From assembly GCF_030269515.1 (NCBI RefSeq), contig NZ_BSTM01000043.1:1-49211 (forward strand): a stretch of DNA of 49,211 bases, read 5' to 3'. The DNA is from Actinomadura sp. NBRC 104412 (GTDB lineage: Bacteria > Actinomycetota > Actinomycetes > Streptosporangiales > Streptosporangiaceae). The notes beneath the pieces are model-generated. The model did no database searches and was not told where the DNA came from. It worked only from the letters and a program-made list of their open reading frames with translations. Positions 8,780 to 17,660 of the stretch are shown here, piece after piece (the stretch's first letter is position 1; each line of letters begins with the position of its first letter). A program made the position numbers and the translations under genes.

Positions 8780-9376
8780 GTGATGCGACGACGAGGCCCT
8801 CTGGTCCTGGCGGTGCTGATAAGCCCTATATGGCCGTTGCTGGTCGTCTGCGCGCCGCCGGATGCCGGTGTCGCCGGGATGGCACCGGACGCGGCGGGGC
8901 ACCCGGCGGCGGTGGTGGCCTGGTGCCCTGGCATGGCGCCCGACATGATCGTCCTCTCGACGGTGACCAACGCCGACTTCGACTCCGCCACGGCGCGCCA
9001 GGGGGACGACCCCACCACCATCGACGTCACCATCGCGGTGCGCGGGCGGACCTCCGTCCCGTACGAACCCGCGCCCGTCCTGGTGAAGCTGATCGCGGAA
9101 CGGCACGAGGGCGTGCTGGCCGTGCCGATCGGGGCGATCGTCCTCAAGGCGCCGGGCAGGTTTCCCGGGCGCGGCATCCAGGTGCCGATCACTGAGCCGC
9201 CGCGGGGTGGACGCTCGATCCTCCCTCGCCATCGCTCGATCCTTCGCTACCTCTACCGGGTCTCCGCGCCCATCGGCAGCGGCGACCACTCCGCCCGCGA
9301 GCCCCGCTTCACGCTGGGGCGGCCGCGGGGGAACGGCCCCGCGGGGAAACGGCCAGATACTCCAGAACCGACATGA
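8780..9376 (+). pseudogene. Fragment of an efflux periplasmic adaptor-like protein
   Basis: The first ~140 codons open with a basic N-terminus and a hydrophobic stretch (RRRGPLVLAVLISPIWPLLVV), then give TTIDVTIAVRGR and PAPVLVKLIAERHEGVLAVPIGAIV. The latter matches the beta-barrel/MacA-like adaptor block of actinobacterial peptidoglycan-binding efflux adaptors (x-V-x-V-x-F-x-x-x-x-R-x-x-V-L-A-V-P-x-x-A-L). Past residue ~140 the sequence turns Arg/Pro-rich and loses resemblance. The normal N-terminal peptidoglycan-binding and lipoyl parts are missing. Probably a deletion remnant. It lies just after the second ACATACAT site. Confidence 0.45.
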
Positions 9377-9616
9377 CGCGAACACCGACGCATACCTGGA
9401 CGCATATGTCTCAATGGACGAGCTGATTCGGGACGCCACCGGATTCTGCTGATAGCTCACGATCGTGGAGGCAGCGCAAACACCAGTGGTTCAACAGCGG
9501 CCGGCCTCCTGGTCGGCGCGTCCTGGCCGGGTCGCCGGCCTGGCCGGGCCGCCATCGCCTGGCGCATACGCGCGTGAACGGACCGTTCCACAGCACTATC
9601 TACCTGGAGGTTACCC
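9377..9616. other. Short gene-poor stretch before the membrane-protein gene
   Basis: No supported gene. A short in-frame tail around 9380-9452 (AYLDAYVSMDELIRDATG) reads as plausible coding sequence but I cannot assign it. The end holds the GGAGG that serves the gene at 9617. Confidence 0.3.
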
Positions 9617-10072
9617 ATGGCGCCCGAGTCAGATGCCGTCCCCGTAAGGCCCTGGGAGGTGATCGCCACCCTGATCTGGGTGGGCCTCTACTGGGCGGTG
9701 GCGACGACGTTCGGCTTCGTGTACTCAGGGGCGATCACAGGCGAGGACGTCTCGTATGCCGTGGTCTGGACGGCAGCTCTCGGACTATGGATGTGGCGGG
9801 TCTGGCATGGCGGGCCCGTAGCCGTCCGTTACATGCGCCAAGTGCTCCGGGCCTTCGGGGTTCTCGCACCGGGTGGCGTGGCGCTCATCATTGTGTTCGC
9901 GCTCACGGGATTCGGCCTTGATGACGTCTTCGATAACTGGCCCACGTCCCAGTTGATCCTGCTCACGCTCCCGATGATCGCAGTTGGCGTGGTGTCCTTC
10001 ATGCTGTCCAGGCTGCTGAACCGGCCGGTCGTGACCGAGTGGACCATGGCGCGGCGGACGACGGTGCGATGA
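9617..10072 (+). CDS. Small integral membrane protein of unknown function
   Basis: 151 residues with a good ribosome site (TGGAGGTTACCC before the ATG). Four hydrophobic segments are visible: WEVIATLIWVGLYWAVATTF, the YAVVWTAALGLWMW region, GVLAPGGVALIIVFALTGF and LILLTLPMIAVGVVSFML. I do not recognise a family. It is convergent with the sigma-factor gene, 203 bases away. No signal peptide or catalytic motif is evident. Confidence 0.7.
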   Translation: MAPESDAVPVRPWEVIATLIWVGLYWAVATTFGFVYSGAITGEDVSYAVVWTAALGLWMWRVWHGGPVAVRYMRQVLRAFGVLAPGGVALIIVFALTGFGLDDVFDNWPTSQLILLTLPMIAVGVVSFMLSRLLNRPVVTEWTMARRTTVR

Positions 10073-10275
10073 CCGGACGGTGGCCCCTGGTCACCATGAT
10101 CTGGCCGTCCCGCCGAACCGCCGTCACTGCCCGTCCCCAATAAGCGCGAGGTGCAAACGATCCCGCGCCTACCGGATGGTTGGGACCGTCCCATCCGCGA
10201 TCAGTCTGTCGGCGGCCCACAGGCCGTGGAAAGCGCGCACCGACGGTCTCGCTGCGCCACCGTCCGTCATGATGG

Positions 10276-11220
10276 TCACCGCAGCGCGTCGAGTGCGCCC
10301 TTGGCTCGGGAGAGCTTGTTCGGGTTGACCACGCCGTAGATCTCCGACACTCGGTCGCTTCCAGGGGCGACCTCGACGACGAGTACGCCGAACACCTTGG
10401 AACCGAAGACCAACGAAGCCGGGTGGCCGTTGACCTCGACAGGGTGTATCCGCAGGTCCGTTCCATAGGCTTGGTGCTGGGCCGCGATAAGCCGGGCCAC
10501 CTTGTCCCTGCCTTGGATCGGACGGTGCGCCGCCCGCAGATGGCCTCCGCTGTCGGTCCACATCGTGACATCCGGTGCCAGGACCTCCATCAGCTCGGCC
10601 AGGTCCCCGCCGAGCGCCGCGGCGAGGAACCTGTCGGTGACCGCGCGCCGCACCCGTGGATCGGGCTCGTACCGCGGGCGGCGCGCCTGAACGTGCTCGC
10701 GGGCGCGGTGGGCGAGCTGGCGGACGGCCGCAGGGCTCCGCCCCAGGACCTCCGCGATTTCCGTGTGTTCGTAGCCGAACGCCTCTCGCAGCACGAACAC
10801 CGCGCGCTCCAGCGGTGACAGCGTCTCCAGCACCACCAGCAGGGCCAGCGACACCGACTCGGTCCGGCCGACGGCGTCGGCCGTATCCTCCACCCGGGCG
10901 AGGCTGGTCCCGGTCACCAAGGGCTCGGGCAACCACGGCCCGACATAGACCTCCCTGCCGCCGCGGACCTGGCGCAGGCGGCGCAGGGCCTGGTTCACAG
11001 TGATGCGCACGAGGTAGGAACGCGGGTCGGCGATCGTGTCGTGACGGGCCGATGCCCAGGACAGCCAGGTCTCCTGCAGCACGTCCTCGCTGTCGGACAC
11101 CGTGCCCAGCATGTTGTAGGCCACGGCGAAAAGCAGTTCCCGATACTCGGTGAAGACCTCCTGCGCCCCAAGCTCCGCAGGGTCGCCCTGCCGCGCATTC
11201 GATTCCTGGTCGTTCCCCAT
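10276..11220 (-). CDS. ECF41-type RNA polymerase sigma factor with SnoaL-like C-terminal domain
   Basis: 314 residues. Sigma region 2 (FTEYRELLFAVAYNMLGT, SEDVLQETWLSW) and region 4 (LSPLERAVFVLREAFGY, VLGRSPAAVRQLAHRARE) are followed by a C-terminal ~110-residue SnoaL/NTF2-like domain, the SigJ/ECF41 architecture in which that domain replaces an anti-sigma factor. The ECF41 linker motif is present (YVGPWLPEP), as is the final NPxKL (VNPNKLS). The usual DGGGK motif is changed to DSGGH, which may alter control. The ATG at 11220 starts the conserved region. It is divergent from an MMPL gene, and both carry the same promoter-like element, implying autoregulation. Typical ECF41 partners (carboxymuconolactone decarboxylase-like, oxidoreductase, epimerase) are absent. 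Confidence 0.9.
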   Translation of the reverse strand: MGNDQESNARQGDPAELGAQEVFTEYRELLFAVAYNMLGTVSDSEDVLQETWLSWASARHDTIADPRSYLVRITVNQALRRLRQVRGGREVYVGPWLPEPLVTGTSLARVEDTADAVGRTESVSLALLVVLETLSPLERAVFVLREAFGYEHTEIAEVLGRSPAAVRQLAHRAREHVQARRPRYEPDPRVRRAVTDRFLAAALGGDLAELMEVLAPDVTMWTDSGGHLRAAHRPIQGRDKVARLIAAQHQAYGTDLRIHPVEVNGHPASLVFGSKVFGVLVVEVAPGSDRVSEIYGVVNPNKLSRAKGALDALR

Positions 11221-11262
11221 TACCGGCCCGTCCTCCCGTCCACATCGGGTCCTCCACACCAA

Positions 11263-11291
11263 AGAGTCGGTTCGCGGGCCCATATGTGACA
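11263..11291 (-). promoter_or_regulatory. ECF-type promoter for the sigma-factor gene
   Basis: On the minus strand TGTCACA (11291-11285) is followed after exactly 16 bases by GACTCT (11268-11263). The element ends 42 bases before the sigma-factor ATG. TGTCACA is the known -35 core of ECF41 promoters. The opposite strand repeats the element with identical spacing. Confidence 0.75.
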
Positions 11292-11328
11292 GCTCCAGCC
11301 GGGTGTGACCAGCGACACCCACCGCCGA

Positions 11329-11357
11329 TGTCACAGTGCCCGGTGCTTGTCGACTCT
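11329..11357 (+). promoter_or_regulatory. ECF-type promoter for the MMPL exporter gene
   Basis: TGTCACA (11329-11335), 16 bases, then GACTCT (11352-11357), ending 44 bases before the MMPL start. It is identical in boxes and spacing to the divergent minus-strand element, so both genes are probably read by the ECF41 factor encoded next door. The -10 box reads CGACTC rather than the CGTC described for ECF41. Confidence 0.75.
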
Positions 11358-11401
11358 GTAACGGCGTGGGGCCAGGTCCCCAGGCGGGAGGAGAACCAGG
11401 C

Positions 11402-13594
11402 ATGCTCGCGAGGCTTTCGGTGTTCGTGCTGCGTAGGCGAAGGGCGGTGCTCACCACCGTCGCCCTGCTCGCGGTCGCGGGTGCGGTGGCGGGGTCCTCG
11501 CTGTTGGGCGAACTGAAGGGCGGTGGATTCGACGACCCTGGCTCGGAGTCCGCGCGCGCGACGGCCGTGCTGGAGAACGTGCTCGGGCAGGGCCAGCCCG
11601 ATCTCGTCCTGCTCGTGCGCGCGAAGGCGGGCGTCGACGACCCGGCGATCGCCACCGCCGGCACGGCGCTGACCCGCAGACTGGCGGGTGAGCAAGGGGT
11701 GACCAACGTCACCTCCTACTGGACCGCGGGCCGGCTGCCTCGGCTGCGCGCGGCGGACGGCCGCAGCGCGCTGATCCTCGCTTCGATCAACGGCGACTCC
11801 AGCGCCGCCGACAAGCGAGTAGGGACGCTGCTCCCGCGGTACCAGGGCACACACGGCGATCTGGACGTACGGGCCGGGGGCGTCGCGATGGTCCAACACG
11901 AGATCAACGCGCAGACCAAACGGGACGTCGCCGTCGGCGAGCTGATCGTACTGCCCTTGACGCTGGTCGCGCTGGTCCTGGTCTTCGGCAGCGTCGTGGC
12001 CGCGCTGCTCCCGCTGGCGGTGGCGATCGTGACGATGCTGCTGGGACTGGGCCTGATGGGGGTCCTGGCCGCCACCACGGATCTGTCGATCTTCGCGGCG
12101 AACGCGGTCACGTTCGTGGGTCTCGGCTTGGCGATCGACTACAGCCTGCTGATCGTCAACCGCTACCGGGAGGAGCTGGAGGCCGGGCGGGAGCACCAGG
12201 CCGCGATCGGCACGGCGATGCGCACCGCCGGCCGCACGGTCGTCTTCTCGGCGATCATGGTGGCCGTCGCGCTGTCGGGCCTGGCGGCCTTCCCCATGCT
12301 GGCACTGCGTTCCATGGCCTACGCGGGGGTGGCGACCGCGCTGCTCGCGGCGGCCGCGTCGCTGGTCGTACTGCCCGCCCTGCTGGCATTGTGGGGAACA
12401 CGCATCGCGCGGAGCCGCCCGTCCCGGCGCAGCGCCGAGGCAGGGTTCTGGCACCGGTCGGCCATGATGGTCATGCGCCGTCCCCTGCCGGTGGCGACGG
12501 CCGCGGCCGTGCTCCTGCTGCTGGCCGGAGTGCCCTTCCTCGGCATCCGGCTGGGATATCCCGACGAGCGGACGCTGCCCGAGTCGGCGATGTCCCGGCA
12601 GGTCGCCACCGCGCTGCGCGCCGGCTTCTCCCCGGGTGAACAGAACGCCCTGCATGTGGTCGCTCCCCGTGCGGCCGCCGGTCACGAAGTCATCGGCTCC
12701 TACGCCGCCCGGCTGTCGCGGCTCCCGCATGTCGCCAGTGTGGAGTCGTCCGCGGGCGGGTTCGAGCAGGGCAGGCTGGTGGTGCCCGCGGGACCGGCGC
12801 ACCGGCGGTTCACAGCAGGTGGCGCGACCTACCTCTCGGTCGTCCCCGCCGCCGGCACCAGCGAGGAGAACGCGATGCGTCTCGTGCGTCACCTGCGCAC
12901 CGAGCCCGCGCCGTTCCCCATCCTGGTCGGAGGGACGGCGGCGCAGAACCACGACTCCACGGCCGCGCTGGCCGAACGGCTGCCCATCTCCATCGGACTG
13001 GTCGTCATCGCCATGCTGACGCTGCTGTTCCTGCTCACCGGCAGCGTCCTGGTGCCGTTCCTGGCGTTGCTGCTCAGTGCCCTCAGCCTCACCGCGACCT
13101 TCGGCGCGCTGGTCTGGATCTTCCAGGAGGGTCATCTGTCCGGAGTACTCGGGGGCTTCACCGTCACCGGCAGCACCGTGGCGACGCTTCCGGTCACACT
13201 GTTCGCGCTGGCCTTCGGGTTGGCCATGGACTACCAGGTGTTCCTGCTCGCCCGGATCCGGGAGGAGTACGATCGCACGGGCTCGCCCACCGCCGCGGTG
13301 GCATACGGCCTGGAACGCGTCGGACGGATAGTGACCGCCGCGGCAGTGCTGATCTCGATCGTCTTCCTCGCCTTCCTGTTCTCCGAGGTCACGCTGATGA
13401 AGGCGTTCGGCGTCGGCCTGCCCCTGGCCGTCCTGATGGACGCCACGGTCGTCCGTGGCGCGCTGCTGCCTGCGGTGATGCGGCTCGGTGGCCGTGCGAC
13501 CTGGTGGGCGCCCCGGCCTCTGCGCCGCCTGCACGCACGCTTCGGCCTCCATGAGAACACCGGAGAAGCAGAACCGGTCAAAGTCGCCGCCTGA
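11402..13594 (+). CDS. MMPL-family RND transporter
   Basis: 730 residues with twin MMPL halves. Each has an N-terminal helix, an extracellular domain and a bundle of helices. The proton-relay Asp-Tyr pairs sit in GLAIDYSLLIVNRY (first half) and GLAMDYQVFLLARIREEY (second half). MMPL proteins export lipids, siderophore-like or polyketide products across the inner membrane using the proton gradient. ATG 11402 is chosen over an upstream in-frame start because GGGAGGAG lies about 9 bases before it. It is divergent from the ECF41 sigma gene and carries that sigma factor's promoter element, so it is probably stress-induced. Full length. Confidence 0.92.
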   Translation: MLARLSVFVLRRRRAVLTTVALLAVAGAVAGSSLLGELKGGGFDDPGSESARATAVLENVLGQGQPDLVLLVRAKAGVDDPAIATAGTALTRRLAGEQGVTNVTSYWTAGRLPRLRAADGRSALILASINGDSSAADKRVGTLLPRYQGTHGDLDVRAGGVAMVQHEINAQTKRDVAVGELIVLPLTLVALVLVFGSVVAALLPLAVAIVTMLLGLGLMGVLAATTDLSIFAANAVTFVGLGLAIDYSLLIVNRYREELEAGREHQAAIGTAMRTAGRTVVFSAIMVAVALSGLAAFPMLALRSMAYAGVATALLAAAASLVVLPALLALWGTRIARSRPSRRSAEAGFWHRSAMMVMRRPLPVATAAAVLLLLAGVPFLGIRLGYPDERTLPESAMSRQVATALRAGFSPGEQNALHVVAPRAAAGHEVIGSYAARLSRLPHVASVESSAGGFEQGRLVVPAGPAHRRFTAGGATYLSVVPAAGTSEENAMRLVRHLRTEPAPFPILVGGTAAQNHDSTAALAERLPISIGLVVIAMLTLLFLLTGSVLVPFLALLLSALSLTATFGALVWIFQEGHLSGVLGGFTVTGSTVATLPVTLFALAFGLAMDYQVFLLARIREEYDRTGSPTAAVAYGLERVGRIVTAAAVLISIVFLAFLFSEVTLMKAFGVGLPLAVLMDATVVRGALLPAVMRLGGRATWWAPRPLRRLHARFGLHENTGEAEPVKVAA

Positions 13595-13910
13595 CACTCA
13601 CCACGCGGACCCACGGACCATCACCGGTCATGGCGTCGTAGCACCAACCCGGCAAGGAGGCACGGAAAGCCTGGGCCACCGGCACCTCATGCTCCCTGAT
13701 CCCGGTTGCCGATCCGACGACCGTCCCCGCGCCTCGACAACCATTCCTACAACCTGCTGCAACGCGGAATGCGCAGCATCAGAAAACGTGCCATGGCTGC
13801 GCCACCCACCCTCGCCCTTTTCAAACGAAAAACTCCCGGAGATCACCCGACCACACCCAAGCCGTTGGTGAAGGCGTTGGCCTACATCGAATTCTCACTA
13901 GGAGACCAGC
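13595..13910. other. Intergenic region between MMPL and MFS genes
   Basis: 316 bases with no convincing gene. It carries the control region of the MFS gene, including AGGAGACC as ribosome site just before 13911. An AT-richer patch at 13825-13850 could hold promoter elements, but I cannot name a consensus. No terminator hairpin is obvious after the MMPL stop. Confidence 0.4.
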
Positions 13911-15311
13911 ATGGCCCGGCGGCGTACCTGGACCCTCGCCCTGACAGCAACCGCCGTCCACCTCCTCATCCTGGACCTTGTCGGGGTCAACGTCGCCCTC
14001 CCCGACATGCGGCGCGACCTGGACGCGAACCTGCCCCAGGTGCAGTGGGCCATCGACGCCTACGCCCTGGCCCTGGCGTCGCTGCTGCTGACCGCGGGGG
14101 CCCTCGCCGACCGGTTCGGACGGCGTCGCGTATTCCTTTCAGGGCTCGGGGTGTTCGGCGGCACCTCGCTCGCCTGCGGACTCGCCCCGTCCGCGCTCAT
14201 CCTGGACGTGTGCCGCGGCGTGCAGGGCATCGGCGCGGCAATGTTGTACGGGTCGGCCTCACCGCTATTGGCGGCGGTGTTCCCCACCGGACGCGAGCGC
14301 AACCGGGCCCTCGGCGTGTTCGCGGCATCGGCAGGCGCCGCCACCGTCACCGCCCCGCTCCTCGGCGGCCTGCTCACCGAGGTGTTCGGCTGGCGCGCGA
14401 TCTTCGTCGCCAGCGCCGCCGTAGCAACGGCCGCGCTCGCCGTCGGGATCCGCGTTGTGGACGAATCACGCGCCCCTCACCCGCGCCCGCTGGACCTGCG
14501 CGCCACCGGCTACCTCACCGTCAGCTTGATCGCGGCGATGTGGGCGCTGATCGAAGCATGGAACGCGCCGTGGCAGGCGATCGGCGCACTGGCGCTGGCG
14601 GTCACGGCCGGGACGCGGCTGGCACTGCGCCGGACCCCGGACCCGATGATCGATTTCTCGCTGCTGCGGGACGGGCTGTACGCGGCCAACGCAGCCGCGG
14701 CGTTCGCGTTCCACGTCGCGGGCGCCGGCACGATGGTCTACTTCGCGCTGTACGTGCAAGGTCCCATGGGTGCGCGGCCTGCCGAGATGGGCCTATGGTT
14801 TCTGGCCTACAGCCTGCCCGCCCTCGCCATACCGCTGCTCCTTGGCCCTGTCGTGCACCGCGTCCCGCCCGCAGCGGCGGTGGCGGCCGGTCCGCTGCTG
14901 ACTACGGGGGCCTGCGTCTCGCTGGCCGTCACCTACGGGCAGGGCAGCTTCCCCGCGATGGTGCCGAGCCTAGTGGTAGGCGGGATTGGAGCCGGGATCG
15001 GCACACTCGTTTCCAGCCAGGTCGCACTCGCGGCGGCCCCGTCCGAGCGTGCGGGCGTCGCGGCGGGCATCACCAGCACCGCCAAACAACTGGGCGTCGC
15101 CGCCGGAGTAGCCGCACTCGGCGTCCCCTACTGGGTCGACGGGCTAGGCGCCGTCCTTATCGTCGCCGCGGTCATCGCCGCCCTTGGAGCACTACCCGCC
15201 CTCCTACTGCCGGCCGCCCGGCGGCAGCCAAAGCCAGGAATGCAGGCAACAACGCGACGACCACCAGGACATAACCAGGCGATCTCGTCCCCATCTCAAC
15301 CGGTCGACTAA
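13911..15311 (+). CDS. MFS exporter (DHA2/EmrB-type)
   Basis: 466 residues, twelve to fourteen hydrophobic segments. The start shows the DHA2 pattern VHLLILDLVGVNVALPDM followed by LPQVQWAIDAYALALASLL (helix 1 D-x-x-x-x-N-V-A-L-P, then Q-W-x-x-x-A-Y-x-L), and GALADRFGRRRVFL is the loop 2-3 signature. Motif C is seen in AAMLYGSASPLLAAVF and the G-A-x-x-G-P-x-x-G-G region (AAATVTAPLLGGLL). It exports drugs or metabolites by proton antiport. The ATG follows AGGAGACC. The last ~25 residues are polar and non-conserved. Substrate unknown. Confidence 0.9.
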   Translation: MARRRTWTLALTATAVHLLILDLVGVNVALPDMRRDLDANLPQVQWAIDAYALALASLLLTAGALADRFGRRRVFLSGLGVFGGTSLACGLAPSALILDVCRGVQGIGAAMLYGSASPLLAAVFPTGRERNRALGVFAASAGAATVTAPLLGGLLTEVFGWRAIFVASAAVATAALAVGIRVVDESRAPHPRPLDLRATGYLTVSLIAAMWALIEAWNAPWQAIGALALAVTAGTRLALRRTPDPMIDFSLLRDGLYAANAAAAFAFHVAGAGTMVYFALYVQGPMGARPAEMGLWFLAYSLPALAIPLLLGPVVHRVPPAAAVAAGPLLTTGACVSLAVTYGQGSFPAMVPSLVVGGIGAGIGTLVSSQVALAAAPSERAGVAAGITSTAKQLGVAAGVAALGVPYWVDGLGAVLIVAAVIAALGALPALLLPAARRQPKPGMQATTRRPPGHNQAISSPSQPVD

Positions 15312-15344
15312 CCCTTCACAGGTTCAGCGAGGACCGGGTCAGCG

Positions 15345-15435
15345 ATGTCTAAACTCGCCGCCCGCCCCCAGGTGCTGCGCCAAACACGGCTGCTGGTACA
15401 CCCCGACAGCGTGTCGCGCTGGCACCGCGCCCCTC
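15345..15435 (+). mobile_element. Possible integrase-type transposase N-terminal scrap
   Basis: VLRQTRLLVHPDSVSRWHR resembles the helix-turn-helix tail (VxPxTVLRWHR) that precedes the DDE core in IS481/IS3-like integrase transposases. Nothing further is readable before the hydrolase remnant. Weak, but a matching integrase C-terminal scrap occurs about 2 kb on, on the other strand. Confidence 0.35.
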
Positions 15436-15522
15436 TCCGGCCTCGCGCCCCGTCCAGGCCGCAGCGGACAGGTGCCGGGTCTGACCCGGCGCCCCGTAGT
15501 GCGGCGGGCGTTGTGGGTGCGT

Positions 15523-16080
15523 GGCCACCGCAGAGGAACGTGCGCTCGGACACGGTTACACCGACCACCTGATCGACTTCATGGACGCGATGAGCCTGGA
15601 CCGACCAATCGTCTCCGGCGTATCCCTCGGCGGTTGAGTCACCGCAAGGCCGCAGCCCACCGCCCCACCCGAGTCCGCCAGCGCAACTCAACACCCCCGG
15701 CAACATCACCTCCAAGCCCGAGAAGATGACCAAGCTCCAGGAGTTTGACGCCGCCACCCACCCCGAAAGCGTCCGCGCCTGCGTCGAATGGCTCTTCCAC
15801 GACACCTCCCAGGTCACCGGCGAGATTGTGGAAGTACGGCGACGCATCTATACCCAACCCGGCTACGTCCACCATGGAGCACACCGTCGCCCCGCAGGAA
15901 TCCGAAGTACGCAAGCGCTACCTCTGGGACCCGTCCTGGCTCGGGAAAGTTCACCTGCCCACCGTCATCAACGGTGCCGGCCACTGGCCCCAGTAGAAAC
16001 GCGTCGAGGAGTTCAACCAACTCCATCGCCACTTCCTCAACAGGCTGGAGCCCCCTCCACAGGTTGCTCGCCACGATTGA
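15523..16080 (+). pseudogene. Decayed alpha/beta hydrolase (meta-cleavage-product hydrolase-like)
   Basis: Coherent hydrolase pieces follow each other in different frames. First LGHGYTDHLIDFMDAM and DRPIVSGVSLGG (nucleophile elbow G-V-S-L-G-G), ending at a stop near 15639. Then PEKMTKLQEFDAATHP, ACVEWLFHDTSQVTGEIVE and RRRIYTQPGY. Last YLWDPSWLGKV and INGAGHWPQ with an in-frame TAG, then VEEFNQLHRHFL, the catalytic-His end. The order fits a MhpC/BphD-like alpha/beta hydrolase with frameshifts, a deletion and a stop. Not functional. The lid and Asp region can only partly be followed. Confidence 0.7.
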
Positions 16081-16160
16081 ACGCTCCGCGCAGACAGGGC
16101 GACGCCGATGCGGCCCAACACCGTAAGACAGGGCCGCAGGCTGCCGTAACATGCGGTGTC

Positions 16161-16421
16161 ATGAGAAAGATCGAGACTCCGCAGGAAATTGCGCAGAAGC
16201 GCACCGTAACCGCTGATGCGCTATTGAGCGGAAGCGTCGATTTGCGCATGTACCCTCACCGGCACGTGGCGGTGGTGTCGCACGGGAATGCCGCCATGAG
16301 CCTGACGGGGGTGATCGCGGCTGTGGAGTATCTCTGTCAATGGGGTTGGGAACTTGTCAGTCTGACGAACGTGGGCAACAACATCACCATGATGTGTGCG
16401 GTAATGCGTCGCACCGGATGA
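16161..16421 (+). CDS. Small conserved-looking protein, unknown function
   Basis: 86 residues from the ATG at 16161. No signal peptide or membrane helix. The second half alternates strands and a helix: HVAVVSHGNAAMSLTG, VIAAVEYLCQWGWELVS, then NVGNNITMMCAVMRR, reminiscent of DUF4177-like small alpha-beta proteins in which W-E-L-V-S is characteristic. Surrounding DNA is decayed, yet this frame is free of damage. The assignment to that family is only a suggestion. Confidence 0.5.
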   Translation: MRKIETPQEIAQKRTVTADALLSGSVDLRMYPHRHVAVVSHGNAAMSLTGVIAAVEYLCQWGWELVSLTNVGNNITMMCAVMRRTG

Positions 16422-16632
16422 CCATTGCGGTTTTCGAAATACGTTTGCAGCTATCATCCACATAGTTGATGGTTGGCCACCATGCAGCGATACGCTATTC
16501 ATTGATCAAAACTCTGTAAAGCTGTGTCCGCTCCAGCGCACGGCGAAGCGTGTCGGTGCCGGAAACCGGGTCACCTCAGGCCGACCTGCGAGTACTCGTG
16601 GATGAGTCCAGGGTCGATCTCCTGGGGGACAG
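16422..16632. other. AT-richer intergenic spacer
   Basis: About 210 bases clearly lower in GC than the surroundings, with CATC-N9-GATG symmetry near 16457-16473 that could be a weak terminator for the converging genes on both sides. Nothing else is supported. Confidence 0.3.
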
Positions 16633-17349
16633 TCAGCCGTGAACCTGGGCCTCCACGCGGTGACGGATGTATTCGTCCGGATGCGAGCGGGCGATCGCCA
16701 CCGCCGTGTCCACAAGGTGGTGGAGTTCCGGCGGGTACGCAGACCGCCACAAAGGCAGACCGGGGAGGATGCAACGCCGAACGTCCAAGTGCTCATTGTT
16801 CACGAATTCCCGGAGCGCGGCCTCGAACCACTCCTGCGCCAGGACCGACCTGTCATCAGGTTCTACCTGGCTTGCGGTCCGGGAGCTTTCCGCCTGTATG
16901 TTGTGCAGCTGAAGCGGTAAAGCCGACCAGTACCACGCCCGCGCGGCTCCCGCCCGCTCCAAGTCAGTGCCCATTCGTAGATAGTCCAGAAGCGCGGAGC
17001 GGACCCGTCGGCGTCCGAATGCGTTGAGAGCCGGCTCGATGAACTGACGGTTGAAGCTCGGGTCAGGGTCGTAGACGGCCGCCTTGATGAGGACGTCGAA
17101 GGCACCGTCGGGCAGCATCAGGCCCTGTTGGCAGGCAGTGTGCAGCGCTGCCCTTACCGACAGCCTCCAGCGCCGCTGGTCATCAGGATCCCACTCGGGC
17201 TCAACCGCAAGATCGATCGCACGGACAACGTCGGCCAGGCAGCGTAGAAACAGTGCCCGTCCGTCATCGGTTCTCGCTGGCAGTGCCGTGAACACCTGCG
17301 GAGTACCGGATCCCTCCTCAGCTGCTTCTTCATCCTGGCTCGCGCCCAT
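16633..17349 (-). CDS. Hypothetical helical protein
   Basis: 238 residues, acidic at the start and largely helical (ALFLRCLADVVRAIDLAVE, LRMGTDLERAGAARAWYWSAL, QEWFEAALREFVNNEHLDVR). The ending (VAIARSHPDEYIRHRVEAQV) resembles a HEAT-type helical pair. No catalytic motif, signal or membrane helix is seen. The start at 17349 opens a frame undisturbed to its stop; overlapping frames on the other strand look like shadows. It lies between IS scraps, and I do not recognise the family. Confidence 0.65.
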   Translation of the reverse strand: MGASQDEEAAEEGSGTPQVFTALPARTDDGRALFLRCLADVVRAIDLAVEPEWDPDDQRRWRLSVRAALHTACQQGLMLPDGAFDVLIKAAVYDPDPSFNRQFIEPALNAFGRRRVRSALLDYLRMGTDLERAGAARAWYWSALPLQLHNIQAESSRTASQVEPDDRSVLAQEWFEAALREFVNNEHLDVRRCILPGLPLWRSAYPPELHHLVDTAVAIARSHPDEYIRHRVEAQVHG

Positions 17350-17511
17350 AGTGACCCCTCAATCCGGAACCGGAAGCTGCCCACAGCTACATCTTCCGCC
17401 GACTGCACGAGGCGATCAACGCAAAGGCGGGCACCAGCCTGCCGGGCAGTCTGCACTGTGTCGAGAGTCGGCACGTCTCCCGACGCCGACATCGATCACG
17501 GCGCAGGACGC

Positions 17512-17600
17512 GGGTGTTATCGGATAGGCGCGGTTGCCGAGCGAGGCTCCGATGAGGCCGGTGAGTGTTGTAGTGATCGACGTACTCGGCCAGCACTGAA
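17512..17600 (-). mobile_element. Integrase-core transposase C-terminal scrap
   Basis: On the minus strand SVLAEYVDHYNTHRPHRSL followed by ARQPRL is the highly conserved end of the rve integrase core of IS481/IS3-type transposases (Y-x-x-x-Y-N-x-x-R-P-H-x-x-L). Nothing upstream or downstream is readable as transposase. It marks a former insertion just before the truncated methylase gene. Confidence 0.7.
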
Positions 17601-17660
17601 CCGCGTGCGCATCGACATGCGCATTTCCTGGGATAGGCGCTTCGCTTACAGACTGATGCC

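Noticed and set aside
10169..13597. 1142-codon minus-strand open frame across the MMPL and sigma-factor genes
   Set aside because: GC-driven shadow: composed of Arg/Gln/Gly/Asp with no domains, antisense to a clear MMPL transporter.
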